A stretch of DNA of 64,000 bases from Acinetobacter lwoffii (GCF_019048525.1 NZ_CP077369.1:2170001-2234000), one strand, 5' to 3'. Counted from the stretch's first letter, positions 16,802 through 25,917 are shown. Notes: generated from the sequence alone by a model not told the origin. A program made the numbers and translations.

Positions 16802-17580
16802 TGGCAAGTTACTGTTTTGATGGCAGCATGACTGGTCTGCTCAGTTGTGTATTTCGTGCTTTCGAGTTTAAAGAATTTAACGTGATAGTGACGGCCAATC
16901 CTCAAGCACAAACAGGTTTATTTGATGAATTTATCCATGTGGCCTCTAATGATCAGCATGGGCAGCGGGTGTGGCAGGGATTAAAGCAGAAAGTATCTTC
17001 CAGCAGTTTGCGTGCTTTTTACTATACGTTTTTGTCAGAGCAGGAAGCAGCGTTCCAGACTCTTTTTGATTTTGCAGTCTATGTCTTTCAAAACCAGCGT
17101 CCAGTCGATAAAGATTATGGTCATACTGCGGTGATCGGCATGTCGCAATGGGCCAAGCAAGTGGGGCGGGAAAAGCATCGTATGGAGGCTTTTGTACGCT
17201 TTAAAAAAGCCAAAGATGGTTTGTTTCTGAGTCTGGTCAGACCGGATTTTAATGTCTTGCCGATTATTTCCCGACATTTTCAGGAGCGTTATCAGGATCA
17301 AAGCTGGCTGATTTATGACGAGCAGCGTAATTACGGTATTTATTATGATTTAAGGCAGATGCATCAGGTCGAGATGAACGCTGAAATAATCGATCCACAA
17401 ATCCGGATTGGTCATAGTCAATCATTCAGTATTGAACTGGATGATCAAGAGCTGCTATATGATCAGCTCTGGAAAGACTATTTTAACAGTGTGAATATTC
17501 AGGCGCGTAAGAACATGAAATTGCATATTCAATATGTGCCAAAGCGCTACTGGCGTTATATGAATGAGAAATTACTTTAA
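16801..17580 (+). CDS. Radical-SAM-linked DNA metabolism protein (TIGR03915/DUF4130-like)
   Basis: The 259-residue product starts from GTG at 16801, directly coupled to the radical SAM gene. It opens SYCFDGSMTGLLSCVFRAF and has the central block VIGMSQWAKQVGREKHRMEAFVRFKK and a C-terminal YVPKRYWRYMNE motif, all typical of the TIGR03915 (DUF4130) family as I remember it. Homologues often carry a C-terminal uracil-DNA-glycosylase-like domain (TIGR03914). This copy is too short to hold one, and none is encoded beside it. The function is unknown; association with the radical SAM partner suggests joint action on a nucleic-acid lesion or modification. Confidence 0.88.
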   Translation: MASYCFDGSMTGLLSCVFRAFEFKEFNVIVTANPQAQTGLFDEFIHVASNDQHGQRVWQGLKQKVSSSSLRAFYYTFLSEQEAAFQTLFDFAVYVFQNQRPVDKDYGHTAVIGMSQWAKQVGREKHRMEAFVRFKKAKDGLFLSLVRPDFNVLPIISRHFQERYQDQSWLIYDEQRNYGIYYDLRQMHQVEMNAEIIDPQIRIGHSQSFSIELDDQELLYDQLWKDYFNSVNIQARKNMKLHIQYVPKRYWRYMNEKLL

Positions 17581-17643
17581 ACAGTACATCAAGCTGCTTT
17601 CAGGCATAATAAGCATTGGTATATTTAAATTGAGTGTATAAAC

Positions 17644-18153
17644 ATGAAGGTATGGCTAACGTCATTAGCGCTGCTCACTGGATTAACTGCATGTTCGGAA
17701 CAACCACAAAAACCGGTCGTAGATCCAGCCAAATATCAGGTTCAGACCGCACAGGAACTGCAGCAACGTTTTGATGCACTCAATGTCCAGTTAGCCCAAG
17801 ACTTTCAGGAATTTAAGAAAGTCGAAAGCATTGCTTTCGCGCACCAGTTTCCTTTAGATGTCAATAATCTGCAAAGCTTAAACCAACATCTCGTTAGCAG
17901 TACGGCATTAAAACCCAGTAAAATTGCCTATTGCGATATGATGAATAGTTATTTTGCCGATATGTACCGCTTGGGACATTACAATCTGGAACTGGTCGAT
18001 GATATTAAATTGCCTAATGCCAAGAATGAAAATTTAAAAGCCAATTTCTCCGATGCTGATCGTTTTTATACCTTTATTCTGGATCGTTATACGACTTATC
18101 GTCAGGTTCAGCAGACCATGGGTTATGGCTGTAATTTAAAGGCTGCGCTGTAA
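17644..18153 (+). CDS. Small putative lipoprotein, 169 aa
   Basis: The N-terminus MKVWLTSLALLTGLTACSEQ is a lipoprotein signal peptide with lipobox LTAC. The mature part is helical and charged, and has two further cysteines (IAYCDMM and MGYGCNL) that could form a disulfide in the periplasm. I do not recognise the family. It follows the radical-SAM cassette by 63 bases in the same orientation, so it could be co-transcribed, but no functional link is visible. A strong bidirectional terminator follows. Confidence 0.75.
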   Translation: MKVWLTSLALLTGLTACSEQPQKPVVDPAKYQVQTAQELQQRFDALNVQLAQDFQEFKKVESIAFAHQFPLDVNNLQSLNQHLVSSTALKPSKIAYCDMMNSYFADMYRLGHYNLELVDDIKLPNAKNENLKANFSDADRFYTFILDRYTTYRQVQQTMGYGCNLKAAL

Positions 18154-18165
18154 ATCCTAAAGACA

Positions 18166-18199
18166 GAAAAAAGCCCATCAAAATTGATGGGCTTTTTTG
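18166..18199. terminator. Bidirectional terminator
   Basis: AGCCCATCA (18172-18180) pairs with TGATGGGCT (18185-18193), flanked by A6 and T6. It serves the lipoprotein gene and the converging transporter gene. Confidence 0.9.
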
Positions 18200-18209
18200 A
18201 TTTTAAGCA

Positions 18210-19421
18210 TTAGCAACCGGTCAGTTTTTCAGGCTGCGGTTTTTCATCCGGGAAGAAGATTGGACGAAGTTTTACCCCAATGCCATTGCCAATAAATGCA
18301 AACACCAGCCACAACCAGCCATGCAGACTACCAGACGCGATCCCACTGAAATAAGCACCAATATTACATCCGTAGGCCAAGCGTGCGCCGTAGCCCAGCA
18401 TTAAGCCACCTACAACAGCAGCAATCAGTGAGCGCTTTGGAATATTAAAATTCGGCGCAAATTTACCTGCCAAGCTAGCTGCCAATAAAGCACCCAGCAT
18501 GATACCGAAGTTCATCATTGAGGTAATGTCATACCAGAGTGAGTTGGCTAGCGCTTTTGCATTACCCGCCTGTTGCCAATAATCCCAAGAAGCTACATCA
18601 ACACCCACAAGCATAGCACCTTTGGCACCCCAAACTGCCAGCGCAGAGGTCACGCCCCAAGGACGACCCGCCAATGCCAAAGTGGCAAAGTTGAGTAAGG
18701 TCAGAATAATCCCGCCCCAAATCAAAGGCCATGGACCACGGATAAAGCGCTTCCAGCCCTGATGTTCACTGCTTGGCTCAATTTCCAAGCTGCCATGACG
18801 TTTCTTTTCGAAATAGACAGTTGCCGCAGCAATGATGGCAAAAATGATAAAGCTCAACAGCAATCCAGGGAGGACGCCTAAACTTTCTACCAGTGAAATA
18901 GGCTCCAGATGAGGCAGGGCAAACCACCAGTCAAGATGCGAGGTCGCAATCATTGAACCCACACAGAAAAACAGCAGCGTTATCAACATACGTGCACTAC
19001 CGCCACCCACGGTATATAGCGTACCTGATGCACAACCGCCACCGAGCTGCATACCAATACCGAAAATAAAGGCACCAATCATGACTGACATGGAAACGGG
19101 GTTAACATTGCCTTTGACTGGGTTGCCGAACAATTCACCTGCACCTAAAGCCGGGAAAAACAGCAGGACGGCCAGAGCAAGCATAATCATTTGTGCGCAT
19201 AAACCACGACCGCGACGTTCCTTGATAAAGACACGCCAGCTCGAAGTAAAACCAAATGAAGCATGGTACAGGGTCATGCCCAGTGCACCACCAACCAAAA
19301 ATAATAGGGCTTGATTTAAGCCTACGATTTGATAGGCACCGATTGTACCTAGGATAAGCAAGATAAAAGCTGCCCAGACCGAAATATTCGACCGTTGGGA
19401 AGCAGCAACAATGACTGACAT
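18210..19421 (-). CDS. YeeE/YedE family sulfur-compound transporter
   Basis: A 403-residue multi-spanning inner-membrane protein with about ten hydrophobic segments. The family's paired Cys motifs are present: GGGCASGTLYTVGGG in the first half and GARLAYGCNIGAYFSG in the second half, consistent with an internal duplication. YeeE/TsuA proteins import thiosulfate through conserved cysteines, and related YedE proteins have been linked to selenium. Which substrate applies here is not shown. The gene is alone; an inverted repeat lies about 100 bases upstream (19522-19538). Confidence 0.88.
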   Translation of the reverse strand: MSVIVAASQRSNISVWAAFILLILGTIGAYQIVGLNQALLFLVGGALGMTLYHASFGFTSSWRVFIKERRGRGLCAQMIMLALAVLLFFPALGAGELFGNPVKGNVNPVSMSVMIGAFIFGIGMQLGGGCASGTLYTVGGGSARMLITLLFFCVGSMIATSHLDWWFALPHLEPISLVESLGVLPGLLLSFIIFAIIAAATVYFEKKRHGSLEIEPSSEHQGWKRFIRGPWPLIWGGIILTLLNFATLALAGRPWGVTSALAVWGAKGAMLVGVDVASWDYWQQAGNAKALANSLWYDITSMMNFGIMLGALLAASLAGKFAPNFNIPKRSLIAAVVGGLMLGYGARLAYGCNIGAYFSGIASGSLHGWLWLVFAFIGNGIGVKLRPIFFPDEKPQPEKLTGC

Positions 19422-19521
19422 GGGAGATTAAATTTTAAAAATAAAGGCTGGTATTCTACTTAATTTCAGTTTAAATGCAGCCCGTTTTGCCGATTCAATC
19501 ACAATTAAGTCATTCTAATAC

Positions 19522-19538
19522 TTGATAAGTTTTATCAA
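19522..19538. promoter_or_regulatory. Inverted repeat upstream of the YeeE/YedE gene
   Basis: TTGATAA (19522-19528) and TTATCAA (19532-19538) flank a 3-base spacer. The half-sites recall FNR/Anr boxes, but the spacing between TTGAT and ATCAA is 7 rather than 4 bases, so Anr is unlikely. Treated as a candidate operator only. Confidence 0.3.
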
Positions 19539-19639
19539 TTTATCTGATTTTATCCAATTGTTTAGATAAAAGATTGATCCCATCAAGAAATAATATAATT
19601 TCAATTTAGATCATTCGATATTTAAAATCATCGCTGATA

Positions 19640-19667
19640 AAAAAAGCCTGCAATCGCAGGCTTTTAA
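19640..19667 (-). terminator. Terminator of the Ala-rich lipoprotein gene
   Basis: GCCTGC (19646-19651) pairs with GCAGGC (19656-19661). On the minus strand it is followed by a seven-base T-run. Confidence 0.87.
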
Positions 19668-19688
19668 ACATCAAACTGAATGCTAAAA

Positions 19689-20033
19689 TCAGTTTTCAGC
19701 TTTTTCCCGAACTTCTCCGGCACCTTCTTCAACTGCCGCTGCAGTTGCTGCAGTTGCTTTACGTGCTGCTTCCGCAGTGGCATCTGCTGCTCTAGACGTT
19801 GCAGCAGCTGCTTCGTCCGCTGCCTGAGCAGTATTTTCTGCGGCATTATTCATTGCTCGTTCGGTTTCTACCGCAGCCTCACGGCTGGCATCTTCCATAT
19901 CATGACCGGCTTGATTGGCTGCATTTTCTAAATGCTCACCTGTGGTTGCACCAGTTTCAGGCGCTTCTTCTTTACTACAGCCGACTAAGGCAACAGTGGT
20001 CGCCAAACCTAAAGCAATTAGTAATTTATTCAT
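19689..20033 (-). CDS. Alanine-rich lipoprotein with long helical repeat region
   Basis: The 114-residue precursor begins MNKLLIALGLATTVALVGCSKEE, a lipoprotein signal peptide with lipobox LVGC. The mature 95 residues are almost wholly Ala/Glu-rich and helical, with repeated AA(E/D)xA units (AAENTAQAADEAAAATSRAA and on), like LEA-type or Lpp-like coiled coils. An upstream in-frame start at 20084 would hide the signal peptide, so the ATG at 20033 is preferred. The role is unknown; an outer-membrane- or peptidoglycan-associated stress protein is a reasonable guess. An IS30 element sits about 200 bases upstream of its promoter side. Confidence 0.78.
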   Translation of the reverse strand: MNKLLIALGLATTVALVGCSKEEAPETGATTGEHLENAANQAGHDMEDASREAAVETERAMNNAAENTAQAADEAAAATSRAADATAEAARKATAATAAAVEEGAGEVREKAEN

Positions 20034-20230
20034 CGAGTAATATCCTTTTGTTGTTGTAGAGCTGCAATCTAATTTAGCAGCCATTTATTTAGATTTATGC
20101 TAGCAAATAGATCAACATTTGTTGATTAACTGTAACTTTTTTCGATACTTATACTGTAATGGCTTAGTCGGAAGTTATTTTAAGTTTCATGGAATAGCGA
20201 TATTCAAAGAGAGGGGAGTTTCAAAAGTAT

Positions 20231-21317
20231 GGCAGAGTAAAACTTGAAGTGCGACATAAACCACCTAATTAATTTAAAGGGTTTATGGAGTATATAAAAT
20301 TGTCATACCATCATCTTAACTTTGAAGATCGTACTGCATTAATGCTTGAGTCAAGAAAAGAAGGCTTTTCAGCCAGAAAATTTGCTGAACTCATTAAAAG
20401 ACATCCTAGTACGATCTATCGTGAGCTTAAAAGAAATAGCATCAATGACGTTTATCAAGCTCGATATGCTTCTGATAACACCTTCGCTAGACGTAGACGT
20501 GGTTACAGAAAACTCAAAATTGATTCAATCCTCTGGAAATTTATTGTTGAAGCGATTCGTTGTTTATGGTCTCCTCAGCAAATAGCAAAGCGTTTAAAGA
20601 TATTTCCTGATTTGGATCAAACAATGAATGTAAGCCATACAACGATTTATTCAACGATACGAGCATTACCAAAGGGTGAGTTGAAAAAAGACTTATTATC
20701 CTGTCTGCGTCATGAAAATAAAAAGCGAAAAGCTAACGGTGAACCTAAAAAAGATTCTATATTACAGGATATTAAAACTATTCATGAGCGCCCAACCGAA
20801 GTTCAAGAAAGAAAAATACCGGGTCATTGGGAAGCCGATTTAATTAAAGGTAAAGACAATAAAAGTTCGATAGCAACACTTATTGAACGAAATACACGAC
20901 TCTGTATCTTGGCAACATTACCTGATGCAAAGGCAGAATCAGTGCGCAAGGCTTTAACTGAAGCTCTGAAATATTTACCTGCAGAACTGCGTAAAACGTT
21001 GACCTATGACCGTGGACGTGAGATGTCAGAACATAAAATACTCGAAGAAGATTTAGGCATAGATGTATATTTTTGTGACCCACATTCACCCTGGCAAAAA
21101 GGCACATGCGAAAATATGAATGGTTTAATTAGGCAATATTTACCTAAAGGGATTGATTTAAATCAGGCAGATCAGCATTATTTAAATCAAGTTGCCATGT
21201 CACTGAATACTCGTCCTAGAAAAGCGTTAGATTGGCTTACACCATTAGAGAAATTTGCTCAGCTTGTTGATTATCATAAGACTTTTGAAACTGTCGCACC
21301 TCATGTTTGAATTCGCC
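20231..21317 (+). mobile_element. IS30-family insertion sequence, ISAba125-like, 1087 bp
   Basis: The ends are imperfect inverted repeats of 26 bp: left 20231-20256 starts GGCAGAG, right 21292-21317 ends TTCGCC, and 20 of 26 positions match by eye. TAT occurs on both sides (20228-20230 and 21318-21320), a 3-bp target duplication. The length, the right-end sequence and the transposase agree with my memory of ISAba125. The element has an intact transposase and intact ends, so it looks functional. It lies between a lipoprotein gene and the metK terminator and breaks no gene. Confidence 0.88.
20285..21310 (+). CDS. IS30-family transposase
   Basis: The 341-residue DDE transposase has an N-terminal helix-turn-helix (FSARKFAELIKRHPSTIYREL) and a second DNA-binding region (WSPQQIAKRL). 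The catalytic triad lies in GHWEADLIKG (Asp), LTYDRGREM (Asp) and GTCENMNGLIRQY (Glu), which is the IS30 signature. The stop codon lies inside the right inverted repeat, as is common for compact IS elements. No frameshift or internal stop is seen. Confidence 0.95.
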   Translation: MEYIKLSYHHLNFEDRTALMLESRKEGFSARKFAELIKRHPSTIYRELKRNSINDVYQARYASDNTFARRRRGYRKLKIDSILWKFIVEAIRCLWSPQQIAKRLKIFPDLDQTMNVSHTTIYSTIRALPKGELKKDLLSCLRHENKKRKANGEPKKDSILQDIKTIHERPTEVQERKIPGHWEADLIKGKDNKSSIATLIERNTRLCILATLPDAKAESVRKALTEALKYLPAELRKTLTYDRGREMSEHKILEEDLGIDVYFCDPHSPWQKGTCENMNGLIRQYLPKGIDLNQADQHYLNQVAMSLNTRPRKALDWLTPLEKFAQLVDYHKTFETVAPHV

Positions 21318-21414
21318 TATCATTCTAAAGGCAGGTTATAGTATGAAGCTTGGCATTTAAATATTTGTCATCAGGACCTAGAGATAATTCTAAAAATGAA
21401 AAAATAAAAGACAT

Positions 21415-21447
21415 AAAAAAAGCCTGCATGATGCAGGCTTTTTTTAA
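21415..21447 (-). terminator. metK terminator
   Basis: AGCCTGC (21421-21427) pairs with GCAGGCT (21433-21439), flanked by an A-run on the left and a T-run on the right. Transcribed from the minus strand it ends in about seven U. Confidence 0.87.
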
Positions 21448-21454
21448 GAAAAAC

Positions 21455-22621
21455 TTATAGACCAGCAGACGCTTTAAGCGCTTCCACTTTGTCAGTTTTT
21501 TCCCAGGTAAATGCAGTATCTGAACCTTCACGACCGAAGTGACCATAAGCAGCAGTTTGCTTATACATCGGTTGGATCAGGTCAAGCATACGGGTAATGC
21601 CATATGGACGTAAGTCGAAATGTTCACGAACCAGTGCAATAATCAATTCTTCAGAGACTTTTGCAGTATTGAAGGTATTGATTGAAATTGAAGTTGGCTC
21701 AGCAACACCAATCGCGTAAGACACCTGAATTTCACACTTGTCAGCCAGGCCAGCAGCAACGATGTTTTTCGCTACATAACGACCTGCATATGCAGCAGAG
21801 CGGTCAACTTTAGATGGATCTTTACCAGAGAAAGCACCACCGCCGTGACGTGCCATACCACCGTAGGTATCTACGATAATTTTACGTCCAGTCAAACCAC
21901 AGTCACCCACAGGACCACCGATCACAAACATACCCGTTGGGTTGATGTGGAATTTGGTCTCTGCATGGAACATGTCAGCAGGAATGATTTTCTTCACGAT
22001 TTCTTCAATCACAGCTTCTTTCAGGTTTGCTTGAGTGATTTCAGGATCATGTTGAGTCGAAAGAACGACTGCATCTAAACGAACTGGTACGCCATTTTCA
22101 TAAGCAAAAGTTACCTGGCTTTTTGCATCTGGGCGTAACCATGGCAAGGTGCCATTACGGCGTAATTCAGCCTGCTTTTCCATTAAACGATGCGCATATG
22201 AAATCGGCGCAGGCATTAATACATCAGTTTCGCGGCTTGCATAACCGAACATCAAGCCCTGGTCACCGGCACCCTGATCTTCAGGTTTCTGGCGGTCGAC
22301 ACCCTGAGCAATTTCAGGTGACTGTTTACCAATCATATTGATCACGGCACAGGTCGAACCATCAAAACCAAGATCAGAATGGTGATAACCAATTCCGTTT
22401 ACGGTATGACGTACAATTGCCTCAAAATCAACATTTGCTGTCGTTGTGATTTCACCGGCAAGTACAACCGCACCTGTTTTTACAAGCGTTTCACAAGCAA
22501 CCCGTGCATATGGGTCTTCTTTTAAGATTGCATCCAAAATAGCGTCACTGATTTGGTCAGCCATTTTATCTGGATGGCCTTCGCTTACAGATTCCGAAGT
22601 AAATACAGCGTACTCGCGCAT
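21455..22621 (-). CDS. metK: S-adenosylmethionine synthetase MetK
   Basis: MetK makes SAM from methionine and ATP in the cytosol. The 388-residue protein has the N-terminal ATP-binding signature [18 protein letters not shown]. It also has MFGYASRET in the central domain, [20 protein letters not shown] with the phosphate-binding loop, and the C-terminal [11 protein letters not shown] motif. Its length is normal. The start is unambiguous, and its Shine-Dalgarno (TAGGA) is part of an inverted repeat with an upstream leader segment, so translation may be regulated by RNA structure. It is monocistronic, with a strong terminator. Confidence 0.97.
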   Translation of the reverse strand: MREYAVFTSESVSEGHPDKMADQISDAILDAILKEDPYARVACETLVKTGAVVLAGEITTTANVDFEAIVRHTVNGIGYHHSDLGFDGSTCAVINMIGKQSPEIAQGVDRQKPEDQGAGDQGLMFGYASRETDVLMPAPISYAHRLMEKQAELRRNGTLPWLRPDAKSQVTFAYENGVPVRLDAVVLSTQHDPEITQANLKEAVIEEIVKKIIPADMFHAETKFHINPTGMFVIGGPVGDCGLTGRKIIVDTYGGMARHGGGAFSGKDPSKVDRSAAYAGRYVAKNIVAAGLADKCEIQVSYAIGVAEPTSISINTFNTAKVSEELIIALVREHFDLRPYGITRMLDLIQPMYKQTAAYGHFGREGSDTAFTWEKTDKVEALKASAGL

Positions 22622-22684
22622 AGTCCTATCACAGTTAATTTTAAAGACCCGATATGTTACATCGAGTTGCGCTCTAGGACTAGC
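22619..22684 (-). promoter_or_regulatory. Structured metK leader with sequestered Shine-Dalgarno (candidate riboswitch)
   Basis: In the transcript, UAGUCCUA (22682 to 22675) is the exact complement of UAGGACUA (22628 to 22621), which contains the AGGA Shine-Dalgarno and the A of the AUG. Between the arms, ACUCGAU and AUCGGGU (around 22668 to 22648) can form a second 7-bp hairpin with one G-U pair. The arrangement of a small structured core plus an anti-Shine-Dalgarno arm is typical of translational riboswitches. I cannot match it to a known SAM class. Confidence 0.5.
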
Positions 22685-23092
22685 TTAACACGACAAAATT
22701 GGTCGAAATTGTTTCAAATTATTGTGTTTTTAATTGATTAATAGAATTAAAAAAATTGATATATCTATTTAGACAGCATTATTGATTGAGGAATATGAAG
22801 CAACAATATTTTAATCCATCAGACTGTCATAAAATTAAATGCTTAGATTTCCGATTAAATCTTAAAAAATAGACGATAGAAAAAATACAAAGCTCAAAAT
22901 TCAAAATTTACTTAAGCAAGTGATCATTACACCAATAAAGCAGATTCAGACTGTGCGCCTTGCGACCAACTGTCTTGTCGATGTTCGGGGATATCTTCAT
23001 ATTAGCCTAAGTCTTCCACATTAGCTGGTTAGGAATTGCGACATCTTTTGCTATGGACTTCTTGGAGCAAGACTGTAAGGAGATCAGAAATC
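22685..23092. other. Intergenic region between metK and pilin-like gene
   Basis: About 400 AT-rich bases that should carry the metK promoter (minus strand) and that of the pilin-like gene. CGAC/GTCG arms (22691-22694 and 22702-22705) form a small inverted repeat just upstream of the metK leader. A 25-codon frame with a GAGG-type ribosome site (22795-22872) is present but is too short to call. Nothing else is identified. Confidence 0.5.
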
Positions 23093-23476
23093 ATGTATCA
23101 AAAGGCATTTACCCTGATTGAAGCGCTGATCGTGCTTATCATCATCGCGATTTTAGTGACGATGGCTTTTATGAGCTATCAAGCTTATGTCGTGCGGAAT
23201 CAACTAACAGAAGTGTTTGAACAAGCTGGAGCATATCGAACCCAGTTTATTGCTTCGGATCAGCACTGTGATGCCGGACGCCAGATTGGTGGGCATGGTC
23301 AATATATCGAAAAAGTCATTATTAATGCCGCTTGCCGGATAGAGTTCAAGATACGAGAGCAGGGAGTCGATATGGCCATTCGCGGGAAATCGGTTGCTTT
23401 TGATGTTCATAGTGGCAAATGTTATTCCACTGATATTCAGCAGCGCTATTTGCCTAAAGACTGTCAGGGACATTAA
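23093..23476 (+). CDS. Type IV pilin-like (prepilin) protein
   Basis: The 127-residue product begins MYQKAFTLIEALIVLIIIAIL, a class III signal: a short basic leader, the processing site before FTLIE with Glu at +5, and a 20-residue hydrophobic helix. Position -1 is Ala instead of the usual Gly. The C-terminal domain has four cysteines (DQHCDAG, NAACRIE, SGKCYST, PKDCQGH) that could make two disulfides. It is a minor pilin or pseudopilin candidate; no other pilus gene is nearby. TAAGGAG about 10 bases upstream supports the ATG at 23093 rather than an open extension to 23036. Confidence 0.82.
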   Translation: MYQKAFTLIEALIVLIIIAILVTMAFMSYQAYVVRNQLTEVFEQAGAYRTQFIASDQHCDAGRQIGGHGQYIEKVIINAACRIEFKIREQGVDMAIRGKSVAFDVHSGKCYSTDIQQRYLPKDCQGH

Positions 23477-23909
23477 GTCTACCGAAGTTGAAAATTAGCC
23501 TAAGCAAATTTGATTTCACCTGTATATCAAACAATCCTGCCAATATTTTATAAAATTTAGTAAAAATTACATTATGAATGGATCAGTGAATTGTATAGAT
23601 TTTCTTTAAAAATAATGATGTGAGACATATAAAATAGAAATAAAATCAGCATAAATTCAATCCTGTTTATCAGCTTAGAATCCAGATACAGACAAGAAAG
23701 TTAATTAGAAAATGCGGGATAATTCAATCTGAAGAACCGAAGCCGAAGAAGAAATGTGGAATAATTGTACGATAAGGCAAGAGACACTCAATAAACTGAT
23801 AAATATTGTTGGTTAGTCTTTACCCCTCGCTGTTTTTTTAAGACAATAGACAACAGTTTTGAAAGTCTTTTCATCATTTCCTATTTCTGAATATTTTGGA
23901 CTCTGATTT
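23477..23909. other. Intergenic region before tkt
   Basis: 433 AT-rich bases with no credible coding frame on either strand. No strong terminator follows the pilin-like gene. The tkt promoter should lie here, but I cannot assign -35/-10 boxes confidently. Confidence 0.5.
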
Positions 23910-25898
23910 ATGACAACCCCGCTTAATGAACGTCGTATTGCAAACGCAATTCGTGTATTGGCAATGGATGCTGTGCAAAAAGCAAACTCAGGACATCCAG
24001 GTGCTCCAATGGGGATGGCAGATATCGCTGATGTGGTTTGGCGTGAATTCATGAACCATAACCCGACCAACCCGAATTGGGCAAACCGTGACCGTTTTGT
24101 ATTATCAAATGGCCATGGCTCTATGCTTCAATATGCGCTTCTTCATTTATCGGGCTACGATCTTTCGATTGAAGATCTTAAAGCATTCCGTCAACTTCAT
24201 TCTAAAACACCTGGTCACCCGGAGTTGGGCTATGCACCAGGGATTGAAACGACGACTGGTCCTTTAGGTCAAGGCATCGCGAATGCTGTCGGTTTTGCAC
24301 TGGCTGAAAAAACTCTAGCTGCGCAATTCAACAAAGACGACATCCAAGTTGTAGATCACTTCACTTATTGCTTCCTCGGCGATGGCTGTTTGATGGAAGG
24401 TGTTTCTCACGAAGCATGTTCTTTGGCGGGTACATTGGGTCTGGGCAAATTGATTGCTTACTATGACGACAATGGCATCTCGATTGATGGCGAAGTGGAA
24501 GGCTGGTTCTCTGACGATACAGAACAACGCTTCTTGGCGTACGGCTGGCAAGTGATTAAAGTTGATGGTCACGATGCAGATGCAATCCGTCAGGCAACTG
24601 TTGAGGCGAAAGCTGAAACTGCTAAACCAACCATCATTATCTGTAAAACCGTGATTGGTTTGGGTTCACCAAACAAGCAAGGTAAAGAAGACAGTCATGG
24701 TGCACCACTCGGTCATGACGAAATCGTCTTGACTCGTGAAGCACTAGGCTGGACTGATGAAGCATTTGTAATTCCTGAAGATGTTTATGCAGCTTGGGAT
24801 GCGAAAGCCAAAGGTGCTGAATCAGAAGCAGCTTGGAACGAAACATTTGCTGCTTATGCTGCAAAATATCCAACTGAAGCAGCTGAGCTTAAACGTCGTT
24901 TATCTGGTGAATTACCGGCTGACTTCGTTGCAAAAGCGGATGCTTATATTGCAGAAGTGAATGCCAAAGCTGAAACGATCGCAACGCGTAAAGCGAGCCA
25001 AAATGCATTACAAGCACTTGTTCCATTATTGCCAGAAGTTCTAGGTGGTTCTGCGGATCTTGCAGGTTCTAACCTGACCCTTTGGAAAGGCGCGCAAGGC
25101 GTACAGGACAATCCGGCAGGTAACTACGTACACTATGGCGTACGTGAATTCGGTATGACTGCAATCGCGAATGGTGTTGCACTGCATGGCGGTTTTATCC
25201 CTTACGTAGCAACATTCCTGATGTTTATGGAATATGCACGTAATGCCGTACGTATGTCTGCATTGATGAAACAGCGCGTGATCCATGTGTATACGCATGA
25301 CTCAATTGGTCTAGGTGAAGATGGTCCAACGCATCAACCTGTTGAGCAGATCGCATCCCTTCGTGGTACGCCAAATCTAAACACATGGCGTCCATGTGAC
25401 ACGGTTGAAGCGGCAATTTCTTGGAAATCTGCATTAACGCGTGCTGAAGGTCCAACCGCATTGATCTTCTCCCGTCAGAATTTGCCATTCCAAACCCGTA
25501 CTCAAGCTCAAATTGAGAACGCTGCGAAAGGTGGTTATGTACTGGCTCAAGAAAAAGGCGAATTGAAAGCCATCATTATTGCAACTGGTTCTGAAGTATC
25601 TCTGGCAATGGAAGCTTATGCACAGCTTGAAGGCGTGCGTGTCGTGTCTATGCCATGTGCTGAAGAATTCATGAAGCAAGATGCAGCTTATCGTGAAGCG
25701 GTTCTTCCATCAAATATTCGTGCACGTGTTGCTGTTGAGGCTGCACATGTTGATTACTGGTGGAAATTTGTGGGTCTTGATGGTCGCGTAATCGGTATGA
25801 CCACTTATGGCGAATCTGCACCTGCAAAAGATCTGTTCCAGTTCTTCGGTATTACTACTGAAGCAGTGGTTGCAGCTGTAAAAGAGATTACTGCATAA
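23910..25898 (+). CDS. tkt: Transketolase
   Basis: Transketolase moves two-carbon units between sugar phosphates in the non-oxidative pentose phosphate pathway, using thiamine diphosphate and a divalent metal. The 662-residue protein is the normal length. Seen motifs are the N-terminal [13 protein letters not shown], the ThDP-binding GDGCLMEG near residue 157 followed by [10 protein letters not shown], and the substrate-binding [15 protein letters not shown] in the central domain. The C-terminal domain ends normally. It is a single gene with its own terminator; in some bacteria gap/epd genes follow, but not here. Confidence 0.97.
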   Translation: MTTPLNERRIANAIRVLAMDAVQKANSGHPGAPMGMADIADVVWREFMNHNPTNPNWANRDRFVLSNGHGSMLQYALLHLSGYDLSIEDLKAFRQLHSKTPGHPELGYAPGIETTTGPLGQGIANAVGFALAEKTLAAQFNKDDIQVVDHFTYCFLGDGCLMEGVSHEACSLAGTLGLGKLIAYYDDNGISIDGEVEGWFSDDTEQRFLAYGWQVIKVDGHDADAIRQATVEAKAETAKPTIIICKTVIGLGSPNKQGKEDSHGAPLGHDEIVLTREALGWTDEAFVIPEDVYAAWDAKAKGAESEAAWNETFAAYAAKYPTEAAELKRRLSGELPADFVAKADAYIAEVNAKAETIATRKASQNALQALVPLLPEVLGGSADLAGSNLTLWKGAQGVQDNPAGNYVHYGVREFGMTAIANGVALHGGFIPYVATFLMFMEYARNAVRMSALMKQRVIHVYTHDSIGLGEDGPTHQPVEQIASLRGTPNLNTWRPCDTVEAAISWKSALTRAEGPTALIFSRQNLPFQTRTQAQIENAAKGGYVLAQEKGELKAIIIATGSEVSLAMEAYAQLEGVRVVSMPCAEEFMKQDAAYREAVLPSNIRARVAVEAAHVDYWWKFVGLDGRVIGMTTYGESAPAKDLFQFFGITTEAVVAAVKEITA

Positions 25899-25917
25899 TC
25901 AACTGATTAAGCAGTTT

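Noticed and set aside
19522..19538. FNR/Anr box
   Set aside because: The spacing between TTGAT and ATCAA is 7 bases instead of 4.
22795..22872. 25-codon frame with a GAGG-type ribosome site
   Set aside because: Too short to support without conservation or expression data.
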